A stretch of 64,000 bases of DNA from Desulfoluna butyratoxydans (GTDB lineage Bacteria > Desulfobacterota > Desulfobacteria > Desulfobacterales > Desulfolunaceae). The notes under the pieces were generated by a model. The model ran no database searches and was not told the origin of the DNA. It worked only from the letters and a program-made list of their open reading frames with translations. Where the stretch lies: contig NZ_CAADHO010000016.1 of the NCBI RefSeq assembly GCF_900699765.1, forward strand, positions 1-64,000. The letters run 5' to 3'. The position numbers and the translations under genes are program-made. Within the stretch, counting starts at the first letter, position 1, and every line of letters starts with the position of its first letter. Shown piece by piece: positions 14,933 to 23,976 of the stretch.

Positions 14933-16489
14933 TCACGGGGTGTGGTTCAGGGCCTCGGTGGGGATCTCCAGGACCAGGCGGAAGCCGATGTATCCGCCTT
15001 TGTCCCCGGCGTTGTCGCTGTTGCGGTGGGCACCCCGGATGCTGTCGATGCCGTGGAACCAGCTGCCGCCCCGGCTGACGCGGAAGTCTCCCCGCACGGG
15101 CCCCTTGGGGTTGCGGGCCATGGGAAGTTCGGGGTAGGGGCCGTACCAGTCGCTGCACCACTCCGAGACGTTGCCGTTCATGTCGTAGATGTTCCACAGG
15201 TTGGACCGTCTGGTGGCCACCTTGTGGGGGGCGTCCCCTGAGTTGGAGCGGAACCAGGCATAGGCTCCGGCGTCTCCGCCGGGCTGGTCCCAGGGGTCTG
15301 TGGAACCTGTGCGGGCGGTGTACTCCCATTCGGCTTCCGTGGGAAGGCGGAAGCGGCCCTTGCCTTTATACCGGGCGTTGAGCCGGGTGATAAAGCGCTG
15401 GGCGTCCTGCCAGTAGATGTTCTCCACCGGGCAGTCCCCGCCGCAGTAGGGAAAGGCCGAGGGGTTCTCGCCCATGACGGTCTCCCACTGGGCCTGGGTG
15501 ACCTCGGTGGTCTGCATGTAAAAGGGGCGTGTGAGCCGGACCTTGTGGAGCCGTTCGTCCGGGAGGCGGCCCGGGGTGTCCTTGGGGCTGCCCATGGTAA
15601 AGGTACGCGGAGAAATAAAGACAAAGCGCATGCCGGGCAGGGGACCTTCCACCGAGTTGCTCAGGGCCAGGAGCACCCGGGCTGCGGGGAGCTCGTCCGA
15701 TCGGATGCGGGCAAGGCGTTTCACCTCGTCAAAGGGCTCAGCGGTGTCCACGGGAAAGCGCATCAGGGGGACATTGTCCGGCCCGGTAACCATAAAGGCG
15801 GTGAGGTTCAGCTCAATGCCGTCGTTTTCTGCAGGGACGGGGGTGTAGTAGGGGAACACCTTGAGGTCGTGGCGGAGGCGCCAGATGGTTTCGGCGCGGT
15901 CACGGTCCGGGTAGGTCCAGGTGTCCCGGTAGAGGGTGCCGTTGTGGTTGATGGTGACGGGAAAACGAAAGGTGTCGGCGTCGGGGCGCTGCACCGTGAT
16001 GGTGGCGGAGTCCCGGGAGACGATGCACCCTTTCTCCTGGAGCAGGTCGATGGTTTCGGCCAGGGGGGCCAGGCGGGTGAGCTGGGATTCGAGCCAGTCG
16101 ACCTCCACCTCGGCCACCTGGATGCGCAGAACACCCCGCTGCTCCATGTCGGCCAGGGTGTCGTGGTTGGCGGTGCGTACCTTGTCGAGCTTCTTGCGGT
16201 AACTGGCCAGGCGCTCCTTATATTCTTCGGTGGTCTCGAACATGCCCCTGGGTTTGGGGGGCTTCGGGCTCTCCAGTCTGAGGCTGTTGAGCTTCAGGTA
16301 ATAGGCGCGCTCAATCTCCTGGAGCCGGGCACGGCGTGTCTCGTCAAGGGCGCGGTTCAGGTCCCGGTATCGCGTCAGGGCTTCGGTGAGGTCGGGCAGG
16401 ACCCGGGAGCTGACATCGGGCAGTTCGGCGGCGAAGCAGGGGGTGACCAGCAGGAATACGGCGATAAGCGGCAGGATCAATCGGGGCAT
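14933..16489 (-). CDS. Exported FGE/SUMF1-fold protein with N-terminal coiled coil
   Basis: 518 residues from MPRLILPLIAVFLLV; an upstream extension in frame is antisense to the neighbour and rejected. A signal peptide (to about FAAELP) is followed by a coiled coil (about 30-150) and, from about 275 on, the formylglycine-generating-enzyme fold: FTMGSPKDTPG, YMQTTEVTQAQWE, FRLPTEAEWEYTARTG, NVSEWCSDWYG, RGGSWF and GFRLV. The paired active-site cysteines of true FGE are absent after RGGSW (SIRGAHRNSDN instead), so sulfatase maturation is unlikely; a binding or structural role fits better. Third gene of a minus operon. Confidence 0.8.
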   Translation of the reverse strand: MPRLILPLIAVFLLVTPCFAAELPDVSSRVLPDLTEALTRYRDLNRALDETRRARLQEIERAYYLKLNSLRLESPKPPKPRGMFETTEEYKERLASYRKKLDKVRTANHDTLADMEQRGVLRIQVAEVEVDWLESQLTRLAPLAETIDLLQEKGCIVSRDSATITVQRPDADTFRFPVTINHNGTLYRDTWTYPDRDRAETIWRLRHDLKVFPYYTPVPAENDGIELNLTAFMVTGPDNVPLMRFPVDTAEPFDEVKRLARIRSDELPAARVLLALSNSVEGPLPGMRFVFISPRTFTMGSPKDTPGRLPDERLHKVRLTRPFYMQTTEVTQAQWETVMGENPSAFPYCGGDCPVENIYWQDAQRFITRLNARYKGKGRFRLPTEAEWEYTARTGSTDPWDQPGGDAGAYAWFRSNSGDAPHKVATRRSNLWNIYDMNGNVSEWCSDWYGPYPELPMARNPKGPVRGDFRVSRGGSWFHGIDSIRGAHRNSDNAGDKGGYIGFRLVLEIPTEALNHTP

Positions 16490-16496
16490 GGCAAGA

Positions 16497-16853
16497 CTAA
16501 CTCTTCTGGCTGACGGTATGTTGGTGACGGATGCGCCGGAGAAAGGCCATGACATCGTCGATGAGGGGGCCCTCCGGGGTCTTTGCCGCAGTGGTGATGC
16601 CCAGGGCGTACCCGCCCACGGGAATGACAATAAGCGAGGTCTCCGGCCCTCGGATGGAGACGCTTGCCGGAGGGGCGAAGGTCGTCTCCTCGGTAACCCG
16701 GGCACTCTCCCCTGCAAACCGGGCCAGATCCTCGCAGAAGGCGTCGCTATGGGCGGTGTTGCCCGCCATGCGGCGGCCGTCGGCGGAGACCAGGCAATAG
16801 GAGTCCACACCCTGTATCCGGGCGATTTTGATAAAGTCCAGTATGGTGGTCAT
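16497..16853 (-). CDS. Roadblock/LC7-like small protein
   Basis: 118 residues. The pattern of a helix, then VDSYCLVSADGRRM, then a helix and beta-strands with SLIVIPVGGYALGITT and a C-terminal helix (PLIDDVMAFLRRI) resembles Roadblock/LC7 domains, which regulate small GTPases in bacterial polarity and motility systems. No partner GTPase is in the window. Overlaps the upstream gene by 4 bp (ATGA) and is 7 bp from the FGE-fold gene, so the three are co-transcribed. Family call moderate. Confidence 0.5.
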   Translation of the reverse strand: MTTILDFIKIARIQGVDSYCLVSADGRRMAGNTAHSDAFCEDLARFAGESARVTEETTFAPPASVSIRGPETSLIVIPVGGYALGITTAAKTPEGPLIDDVMAFLRRIRHQHTVSQKS

Positions 16854-17638
16854 GGTGTCCGGTTCCCTTTAGCCGGTTTTTCGCCGGAAGTGAAGATCTC
16901 TTTAGCTTTTTCGGCAAAAACCCGCCGCTGGCCCGGATCGGTGATGCCCTTGGCCAGAATGGCGGCAAAACGGGGCAATCCCTTAAGGTCCGGGTCCTCC
17001 CGGTCGATCCATGTGTTGAGGGCCCCGTGGAAGGGGGCCTGGGGCGGGGCGCCTGTCACCCGCTCCAGAAGCTTCATCAGGGGCAGGAGCCAGGGGCTCA
17101 TGGGGCCTGCGATGAGGGCTTCGGGGGTGATGATGGACAGTGTCTCCTCCTCGAGCATCTCGGGGCTTTTGGGCAGGCTGCGGGTAGCTTCCTGGAGGGC
17201 GTCGATGGGGGCTGTTCCGCATTCGGGCTGGTGGTGTACAGCCAGGACCCAGGAGAGGGGCAGCGGTCGCAGGGTGAGTCCGGTGTCCCCCAGGGAGAGG
17301 TGGACCTCATGTCCTCCGGGGAGGAGCCGTACAGCCTCGTGGTACAACCGGTTGAGGTCTGGCAGGGGGCAGGAAGGCGCCTGATTTGTGCCACCGGACC
17401 GGGAGTGGTCCACGGTTTCGTCGGGGGTGATGACAAAGAGGCTCAGGAGGGCCGGATGTTTGCTGAAGATGGCGTTGATTGTGTCCATAATGTCCGGATC
17501 GGCCAGGGCCGCGGCGGGGTCGGGGTACAGTCGTCGGATCAGGAGAGGGGAATGTTTCCAATTTCCATCAACGGTAAACTGCAGGGGTATCCGCCCGGGA
17601 ACCTCTGAGTTGAAAGCGTAAGAATGGTTGATAGCCAC
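16850..17638 (-). CDS. Hypothetical protein, first gene of the FGE-fold operon
   Basis: 262 residues, soluble, with no signal peptide and no recognised domain. It has an N-terminal beta-rich part (PGRIPLQFTVDGNWKHSPLL) and helical segments after about 110 (LPDLNRLYHEAVRLL; MSPWLLPLMKLLERV). ATGA coupling to the Roadblock-like gene indicates linked function. The 220 bp upstream face the divergent kinase pair and should hold both promoters. Confidence 0.6.
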   Translation of the reverse strand: MAINHSYAFNSEVPGRIPLQFTVDGNWKHSPLLIRRLYPDPAAALADPDIMDTINAIFSKHPALLSLFVITPDETVDHSRSGGTNQAPSCPLPDLNRLYHEAVRLLPGGHEVHLSLGDTGLTLRPLPLSWVLAVHHQPECGTAPIDALQEATRSLPKSPEMLEEETLSIITPEALIAGPMSPWLLPLMKLLERVTGAPPQAPFHGALNTWIDREDPDLKGLPRFAAILAKGITDPGQRRVFAEKAKEIFTSGEKPAKGNRTP

Positions 17639-17858
17639 TCGAAAGTGTATTATCTCAAATCATCGTGAAACAGCCGTCGGCGGGCGAAAAGACGCCTGCC
17701 GGGGGCTTTTTGTTCTTTAAATATTAAATCGGCCGTCGGTTTTGCCGATGAAGGTAGTATATATGAACGCCAGGAACGAGTCAAACGAGTGATTACATGG
17801 TGGAAGGGGCACCGACGGTCAGGTCCGCGTCGGTCATGCCGCAGAAGGAGGGATGCAG

Positions 17859-20800
17859 ATGGATCAGTTTGATGTGAGGCTGATACCGCCCCTGTTGTCT
17901 GTCTATTTTGGGGTGTGTCTCTCTTTGTTTTCACTGTTCAGGAGCCGGTTGAAAAAAGAGACCGTTCTTTTTACCATCCTGTTTTTACTGGCGTCTGTAA
18001 GGCCGATCCAATATCTCCTCCAGCACGTCGTTTCGGACACCGGGCTGCTGCTCCTCATGGAGAGGTGCATCCTGATGGCCTATGCCCTCATGCCCTATGT
18101 GGGGGTTCTTTTTTTCCATCGCATTCTCAAGGTACGCAAGCCCCTGCTGGAATATGGGGTGTGCGCACTCAGCACCCTCATGGCCTTGGCCTGCCTCGGC
18201 CCGTGGTTCCTTTCCGGGCTCCACACCCACCCCTGGGGCGTCATCGGCAAGGCCGGGCCCTTTTTCCCTGTGTATGTGGCCTATGGCGTGGTCTCCTTCG
18301 GGTACACCCTGTTCTGCATCATCTCGGTGATGAGGGGACGGCAGGACCTTGATACGCGCCGAAAGCAGCACTACCTGTTCGCCGCCCTTGTGGGGGGACC
18401 GAGCCTGATCCTGGTGACGGCCTTCTCTTTTACCGGCAGCCCCACCTACCCCGCCTCCAATTTCATGTTCGTGCCCATGGGGGTGATGGCCTACGGAGTG
18501 CTCCGCCATCGCATCCAGGATATCTTCAGCGTGGCCCGGTTTCTGTTGTACCGGGTGGTCTATGCCCTGGTGTTTCTTCTTCCCAATCTGTTTGTCTTTG
18601 TGTTGCTCAAGCCCCTGCTGTACAGCGGTGAGATGGTTCCCCTGGCCCCTGCACTGCTCTGCTGGTATGCGGCCAACCACCTGGCGGTTACCAGGCTGCA
18701 CCCCAAGGTGAGCAGGCGGTTCAATCGCTACAGGCATCACCTGAAGACCGTGGAGAGCAAGTTTGCCCGTGACCTCCTGATATTGCGGGACACCCGGAGT
18801 CTGGTGGCCGAGTTCGGAGAGCTGGTGCGGTCCACCCTTCAGTTCCGGTCCATCCGGTTTTTCTTTGCCCCTGTGGAAGATCCGGGGCGGCTCATGGACA
18901 TGGACGGGGAGGAGATCTTTCTGGATGAGGCCACCACGGCCTTTCTTGTGGCCGAGGACTGCCTCATCGACCACTACTTTCTGAACAACGAGATCCTTAT
19001 GCCCGACGAAGGGGTGCGCGCCGATGTGGAGGCGTTGTTTCATGCCTGCAACGGGATGTGCACGGTGCCTCTGGTCCAGTACGATCAGCTCATCGGGCTG
19101 GTGGTGTTTTCCGACAAGCAGGGGAGCGCGCCCGTAACCCCTGTGGAGATTGAGTTCCTGGAGAAGGTGAGCCGGTACCTCTCCATTGCCCTGTACAACT
19201 CCCGGGTATACCAGGCCGTCACCTCGGTGAAGGACCAGCTGGAGCTCAGGCGCCGGGAGCTGTCCCGGGAGATCCTGGAGCGCCGCAGAGCCGAGGAGAG
19301 CCTCCGGCGAAGCGAGAAGCACTACAGGCTCTTGTCCGACAACATTCTCGACACCCTGGTGGTGGTGGAGGTGGAACGGGAAACCATTCAGTACGCCAGC
19401 CCCTCCTGCCTCAAGATCAGCGGGTACACCCCCAAGGAGGTTGTGGGGGCGCGTTTCAGGGATTTTCTGACCAAAAGTTCCGGCCGGGAGCTGGCCCGGG
19501 TGATTCCTCCCCCGGAGGAGGGGGCGGCTTTTCTGGTGGAGCTGGAGCACCGTCGAAAGGACGGTGAACTTGCCTGGGTGGAGGTGTCCGGCCACTTTAT
19601 CGCCGCCGGAAACGGGCGCATGGAGGTGGTGGGCCTTGCCCGGGACATCTCCGAGCGCCGGGTGGCGGAGATGGAAAAAGAGGAGCTGAGCCAGAAGCTT
19701 CGGCAGGCCCAGAAGATGGAATCCATCGGGGTGCTGGCCGGGGGCATTGCCCACGACTTCAACAACATTCTCATGGCCATTTTGGGATACGCCCAGCTCG
19801 GGGCCATGTACCTGGGGGAGGCCGACGGAAAGGCCCCGGAGGTGGTGGCACAGATCGAAACCGCGGGGGTCCGGGCCAAGGAGCTGGTCTCCCAGATCCT
19901 GGCCTTCAGCCGTCAGGACGAACAGGCCCGCAAGGCCGTGGACCTGGTGGAGATCACCCGGGAATCCCTTTCCCTCATGCGGCCCGTGGTTCCCGACGGG
20001 GTCTCCATCGAAGCCGATTTTCCGGACACGCCCATGATGGTGGTGGCCGACCCCGTGCAGATTCACCAGATCGTGGTCAACCTGTTTACCAACGCCTCCC
20101 ATGCCATGGAAGAGGCGGCCGGGGCGATCCGCGTGTCCGTGAGTCAGACCTCCCTGGACGCGGGGGAGGCGCGGCGTTACGGGCTGGAACCCGGCGCCTT
20201 CGTGCTTCTGCGTGTTTCGGACCCCGGGGGCGGCATGGATGACGAAGTGCGGGCCCGGATTTTTGAACCCTATTTCACCACCAAGGAGCCGGACAAAGGC
20301 ACGGGCATGGGCCTGGCGGTTGTCCAGGGCATTATCCTGAGCCACAACGGGGCCGTGGTGGTGGACTCCGGCAAAGGGCGCGGGACCACCGTGGATGTAT
20401 ACCTTCCCAGGGCCGAAGGGGGGACCGACGTGGCCCTCCTCAGCGGGGACCCGGGGGACGTGTGCCGGGGCCGGGTGCTTTTTGTGGACGATGAGTCCAT
20501 GCTGGTGGCCCTGGCTGATGAAGCCCTGGTCCGCATGGGCTTTGACGTGGTGGCTCTGGAGGACCCGGTGGAGGCTCTGGACCGTTTTGCCGAGGATCCC
20601 ATGGGGTTTGACGTGGTGGTGACGGACATGACCATGCCCCGGATGTCCGGGCTGAAGCTGGCCGAAAGCGTGCGGGCCCACAATGCCGGGGTGCCGGTGA
20701 TTCTCTGCACCGGATTCAGCAACGAACTGGTGGGCAGGCGCCACGAGGAGATGGGGGTGTCGGCGGTGCTGTTCAAGCCGGTGCCCATGAAGGAGCTGGC

Positions 20801-20912
20801 AGAGGCCATCCACGCGGTCCGCGTGGGCCAACATGCCGCGGAGAGGGAGCCGTCTGAGTATCTTCAGGCAGGGACGGTGCCGGAGTCGGCATTGCAACAG
20901 GCAGGACGATGA
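17859..20912 (+). CDS. Hybrid sensor histidine kinase (7TM-GAF-PAS-HisKA-HATPase-REC)
   Basis: 1017 residues from the second ATG, which is 7 bp after AAGGAGG; the ATG at 17853 is too close to it. Residues about 1-230 hold seven hydrophobic helices (HisK-7TM type), then a GAF-like region (about 310-450), a coiled coil and a PAS domain (about 480-610). The H-box SIGVLAGGIAHDFNN has its His near 632. The ATPase domain shows NLFTNASHAM, GGGMDDEVRARIFEPYFTTK and GTGMGLAVV, and a C-terminal receiver has its phospho-acceptor Asp near 923 (VVVTDMTMP). No output domain. Followed by a paralogue with a 4-bp overlap. Confidence 0.9.
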   Translation: MDQFDVRLIPPLLSVYFGVCLSLFSLFRSRLKKETVLFTILFLLASVRPIQYLLQHVVSDTGLLLLMERCILMAYALMPYVGVLFFHRILKVRKPLLEYGVCALSTLMALACLGPWFLSGLHTHPWGVIGKAGPFFPVYVAYGVVSFGYTLFCIISVMRGRQDLDTRRKQHYLFAALVGGPSLILVTAFSFTGSPTYPASNFMFVPMGVMAYGVLRHRIQDIFSVARFLLYRVVYALVFLLPNLFVFVLLKPLLYSGEMVPLAPALLCWYAANHLAVTRLHPKVSRRFNRYRHHLKTVESKFARDLLILRDTRSLVAEFGELVRSTLQFRSIRFFFAPVEDPGRLMDMDGEEIFLDEATTAFLVAEDCLIDHYFLNNEILMPDEGVRADVEALFHACNGMCTVPLVQYDQLIGLVVFSDKQGSAPVTPVEIEFLEKVSRYLSIALYNSRVYQAVTSVKDQLELRRRELSREILERRRAEESLRRSEKHYRLLSDNILDTLVVVEVERETIQYASPSCLKISGYTPKEVVGARFRDFLTKSSGRELARVIPPPEEGAAFLVELEHRRKDGELAWVEVSGHFIAAGNGRMEVVGLARDISERRVAEMEKEELSQKLRQAQKMESIGVLAGGIAHDFNNILMAILGYAQLGAMYLGEADGKAPEVVAQIETAGVRAKELVSQILAFSRQDEQARKAVDLVEITRESLSLMRPVVPDGVSIEADFPDTPMMVVADPVQIHQIVVNLFTNASHAMEEAAGAIRVSVSQTSLDAGEARRYGLEPGAFVLLRVSDPGGGMDDEVRARIFEPYFTTKEPDKGTGMGLAVVQGIILSHNGAVVVDSGKGRGTTVDVYLPRAEGGTDVALLSGDPGDVCRGRVLFVDDESMLVALADEALVRMGFDVVALEDPVEALDRFAEDPMGFDVVVTDMTMPRMSGLKLAESVRAHNAGVPVILCTGFSNELVGRRHEEMGVSAVLFKPVPMKELAEAIHAVRVGQHAAEREPSEYLQAGTVPESALQQAGR

Positions 20913-23887
20913 TGAGAGATGCGCAATTGATATTTTATGTACCGGCAGTCATGACGGTGTTTTCCGGCCTTTTTCTGGCCCTGGCCTCCAGATTCAAGGG
21001 GCGGTTCCGGGTGGAAAACCCGTTTTTTCCCTTTGTCTGCCTGCTCTGGTCCTTGAACGCCCTGGTTTTTGTTCTCCAGCCCATGGTGTCGGTGACCTTG
21101 TCCGTGGCGGTGGAGCGGTTGCATTATCTCTTCCTGGCCTGGGCCTCCCTTGCCCATCTCTATTTCTTCTACAGTTGGCTTGACCTCAGGAACGAACAGC
21201 TGGAGCGCATCGGACTGGTATTGACCCTGGTGTTGTCCGGGGTGAGCCTGACCCCCTGGTATGTGCAGGGGGTGCATCGGTACTCCTGGGGGGTGGTGGC
21301 GGACGCCGGACCGCTTTTTTGCCTTCACCTGCTGGTGTGCGGCTTGACCGCCGGGTACCTGATCCGGCTCTGCAGCGGCCGCATGGGGTGGGTGTACTCC
21401 GTGGAAGAGCGACGGAACCTTCGGCTTGCCGTGGGCTCCGTGGTGTGCGCGGTGGTGCTTTGGGTCCTGAACCTGATCCCCATGTCCGGGTTTTCCTTTT
21501 ATACTCCCGGGAACTGGCTCTTTTTTCCCATGGCGACCCTGGCCTGTGCCGTGTTTCGGGATCGCCTGCCGAACCTTTGCGCCGTGGTCCGTTTCCTGGT
21601 GGCAGGCGGTGCGGCAGCCGTGGTGCTCCTGGCCCCGAACCTGGGCCTGCTCTACCTGATTCACCCCTATTTCCCCTCCATCGACCCTTTGAGCCTCTTT
21701 TTCTTTCTCCTTTGCTGGTTTTATCTCAATTACCGGGTTCTGCTGGTGATGTTGCCCGTGATCCACGGGCTCCAGGGGCTGCAGCGGTTTGACCTGAAAA
21801 AGGTGGAATCCCATTTTTCCGAGAACATCCTGCTTTTACGTCGCACCGACGAGATGATCAACGAGTTCCGAAGGACCGTGGGGGAGACCCTGCGCATCCG
21901 GGGCATGGTCTTTTTCACCCGGAAAGGGGAGGGGTTTCTGGAGGAGGACACGGGGCGGGCCCTGGAGCTGTCTGAGGCAACCCATCGCTGGCTTTCGCTG
22001 CTGCAGGTGCCCCTGGACCGGCGGGAGGTGGAACGGCGCGCCGGAAATCAGGAAGTCCGACGGGAGGTGGTGGCCCTTCTGGACCAGTGCGGGTGCGGGT
22101 ACATCGTCTCTCTTTCACGGTACGGGGAGCTTCTGGGGCTGGTTCTCTTTCCCCAGAAATCGGCGCGGCTGGGCCTGACCCTCGGGGAGGAGCGTTTTGT
22201 CAGCCGCATCAAGGAATTTGTCTCCATCGCCCTGTACAACTCCACGGTCTACCAGAACCTGAGCCGCCTCCAGGAGGAGCTTTCCCGGCATACCGGGGCC
22301 CTGGTGGAGGAGGCCGCCGAGAGAAAACGGACCCAGGAGGAGGCGGAGCAGAGCGAGAAACGCTCCCGGCTCCTGGCGGACAACGTCATGGAGACCATCG
22401 GCATTCTGAGCATCGATCCCCTGGAGTTTACCTACCTGAGCCCTTCGGTGGTCAAGCACCTGGGGTATGAAGGGGAAGAACTCATAGGGCAGGGGGTGGA
22501 TGTGGTGCTCTCCGAGGAGTCGGAGCGGGAGATTCGCTCGGTCCTGAGCCATGCCCTTTCTGTGCGGGGCGGCCACCCCCGCAATGCCTTTATTTTTGAA
22601 ACCGAGCTCACCAGAAAGGACGGCTCCCCGGTGTGGAGCGAGCTGTCGGCCCGTTTTCTCCGGGACGGGGAGGGCAAGGCGCGGGAGATCCTGCTGGTCT
22701 CCCGGGACATCACGGAACGCCGTCACCTGGAGCGGGAGCGCGAAGCCCTTCAGCGCAAGCTGAGGCAGGCCCAGAAGATGGAGTCCATCGGGGTGCTGGC
22801 AGGGGGCATCGCCCACGATTTCAACAGCATCCTCATGGCGGTGATGGGCTACACGCGCCTGGCCCTTATGTACATTTCCGAAGAGAACGTCAAGGCCCGG
22901 GAAAAGATCATGCAGATCGAGAAGGCGGGCCAGAGGGCCCGGGATCTGGTGGCCCAGATCCTTGCCTTCAGCCGGAGGAACAAGCAGAAACGGGAGCCCT
23001 GTTACCTTCGGGAACACCTCAAGGAGACGGTGGGCTTTCTCAGCGCGTCCCTGCCCTCCACCATCGATGTCCGGTTCACGGCAGGGGAGGGCAAGCTGCG
23101 GGTGGTGGCCGACGCCGTGCAGATTCATCAGATCATCATCAACCTGGCCACCAACGCCTTTCACGCCATCGGCGAGGGGGGCGGCACCATCTGGGTTCAC
23201 GCCGAGGAGGTGACGGTGGAGGAGAGCCTTTCGCTGGCCCTGCACCTGCCGGAAGGGCCCTATGTGCGCTTAAGTGTTTCGGACACGGGCCACGGGGTGG
23301 ACCCGGAGATTGCCTCGCGGATTTTCGAGCCCTATTACACCACCAAAGAGGTGGGCAAGGGAACGGGCATGGGGCTGGCCGTGGTGCACGGGATTGTCCT
23401 GAACCACGGCGGTGCCGTGAGCCTGGAGAGCGAGCGGGGAAAAGGGGCCACGTTTCATGTCTATCTTCCCATCACACCCCTCGGGGCCGACGGAGCCCAG
23501 GGGACCCGGGCCACGGATGAGGCCAAGGGCACGGTGCTGTTGCTGGATGAGGAGGAGATTCTCATTGACCTGGCCCGGGAGGTGCTGGGCAGGCTGGGCT
23601 ATGAGGTGGAAGCCTTTACAGACGGGCAGAAGGCCCTGGAGGTGTTTGCCGGTTCACCGGATAAATACGAGGCCGTGGTGATGGATCTGTTCACGGCAGG
23701 CGTGGGCGGTGTGGACATGGTGCGCTCCGTGCGGAACCATGCCCCGGAGATGCCCCTGGTGGTGACTTCCGGGCGGCCCGAGCCCATTACCCGGAGCTCC
23801 CTGGGCCATGTGGAGGGCGCCGAGATCCTCCTTAAACCCTTTACCCTCAAGGAGCTGGCCCAGGTCCTTGACCGGGTCACCTCCTGA
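20909..23887 (+). CDS. Paralogous hybrid sensor histidine kinase
   Basis: 992 residues with the same architecture as its upstream neighbour: 7TM region (1-240), GAF-like (300-440), PAS (480-600), HisKA with SIGVLAGGIAHDFNS (His near 636), HATPase (NLATNAFHAI, RIFEPYYTTKEVGKGTGMGL) and a C-terminal receiver (AVVMDLFTAG). The receiver's acidic pocket is LLDEEE in place of the usual VDDE. It starts ATGATG inside the previous gene's end (ATGA), implying translational coupling. Closely related kinases side by side suggest duplication and possible hetero-oligomers or cross-phosphorylation. Confidence 0.9.
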   Translation: MMRDAQLIFYVPAVMTVFSGLFLALASRFKGRFRVENPFFPFVCLLWSLNALVFVLQPMVSVTLSVAVERLHYLFLAWASLAHLYFFYSWLDLRNEQLERIGLVLTLVLSGVSLTPWYVQGVHRYSWGVVADAGPLFCLHLLVCGLTAGYLIRLCSGRMGWVYSVEERRNLRLAVGSVVCAVVLWVLNLIPMSGFSFYTPGNWLFFPMATLACAVFRDRLPNLCAVVRFLVAGGAAAVVLLAPNLGLLYLIHPYFPSIDPLSLFFFLLCWFYLNYRVLLVMLPVIHGLQGLQRFDLKKVESHFSENILLLRRTDEMINEFRRTVGETLRIRGMVFFTRKGEGFLEEDTGRALELSEATHRWLSLLQVPLDRREVERRAGNQEVRREVVALLDQCGCGYIVSLSRYGELLGLVLFPQKSARLGLTLGEERFVSRIKEFVSIALYNSTVYQNLSRLQEELSRHTGALVEEAAERKRTQEEAEQSEKRSRLLADNVMETIGILSIDPLEFTYLSPSVVKHLGYEGEELIGQGVDVVLSEESEREIRSVLSHALSVRGGHPRNAFIFETELTRKDGSPVWSELSARFLRDGEGKAREILLVSRDITERRHLEREREALQRKLRQAQKMESIGVLAGGIAHDFNSILMAVMGYTRLALMYISEENVKAREKIMQIEKAGQRARDLVAQILAFSRRNKQKREPCYLREHLKETVGFLSASLPSTIDVRFTAGEGKLRVVADAVQIHQIIINLATNAFHAIGEGGGTIWVHAEEVTVEESLSLALHLPEGPYVRLSVSDTGHGVDPEIASRIFEPYYTTKEVGKGTGMGLAVVHGIVLNHGGAVSLESERGKGATFHVYLPITPLGADGAQGTRATDEAKGTVLLLDEEEILIDLAREVLGRLGYEVEAFTDGQKALEVFAGSPDKYEAVVMDLFTAGVGGVDMVRSVRNHAPEMPLVVTSGRPEPITRSSLGHVEGAEILLKPFTLKELAQVLDRVTS

Positions 23888-23920
23888 CGTCAGCCTTCTA
23901 TGGCCAGCGCCGATTCAAAA

Positions 23921-23955
23921 AAAAAGCCCCCGGAGGCAAGTCCGCCGGAGGCTTG
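23921..23955 (-). terminator. Rho-independent terminator, probably bidirectional
   Basis: On the minus strand AGCCTCCGG/CCGGGGGCT forms a stem followed by nine T. It lies between the convergent kinase and YgiQ genes; on the plus strand the leading A-run becomes the stem's other flank. Confidence 0.75.
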
Positions 23956-23976
23956 TTTGAGAGGAATCGTTCCGGT

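Noticed and set aside
16490..16810. In-frame N-terminal extension of the FGE-fold gene
   Set aside because: The extension lacks a signal peptide and overlaps the Roadblock-like gene; MPRLILPL gives a proper signal sequence.
17985..20897. 970-codon minus-strand ORF opposite the first kinase
   Set aside because: A His/Gly/Leu-rich translation without motifs, fully opposite an unambiguous histidine kinase.
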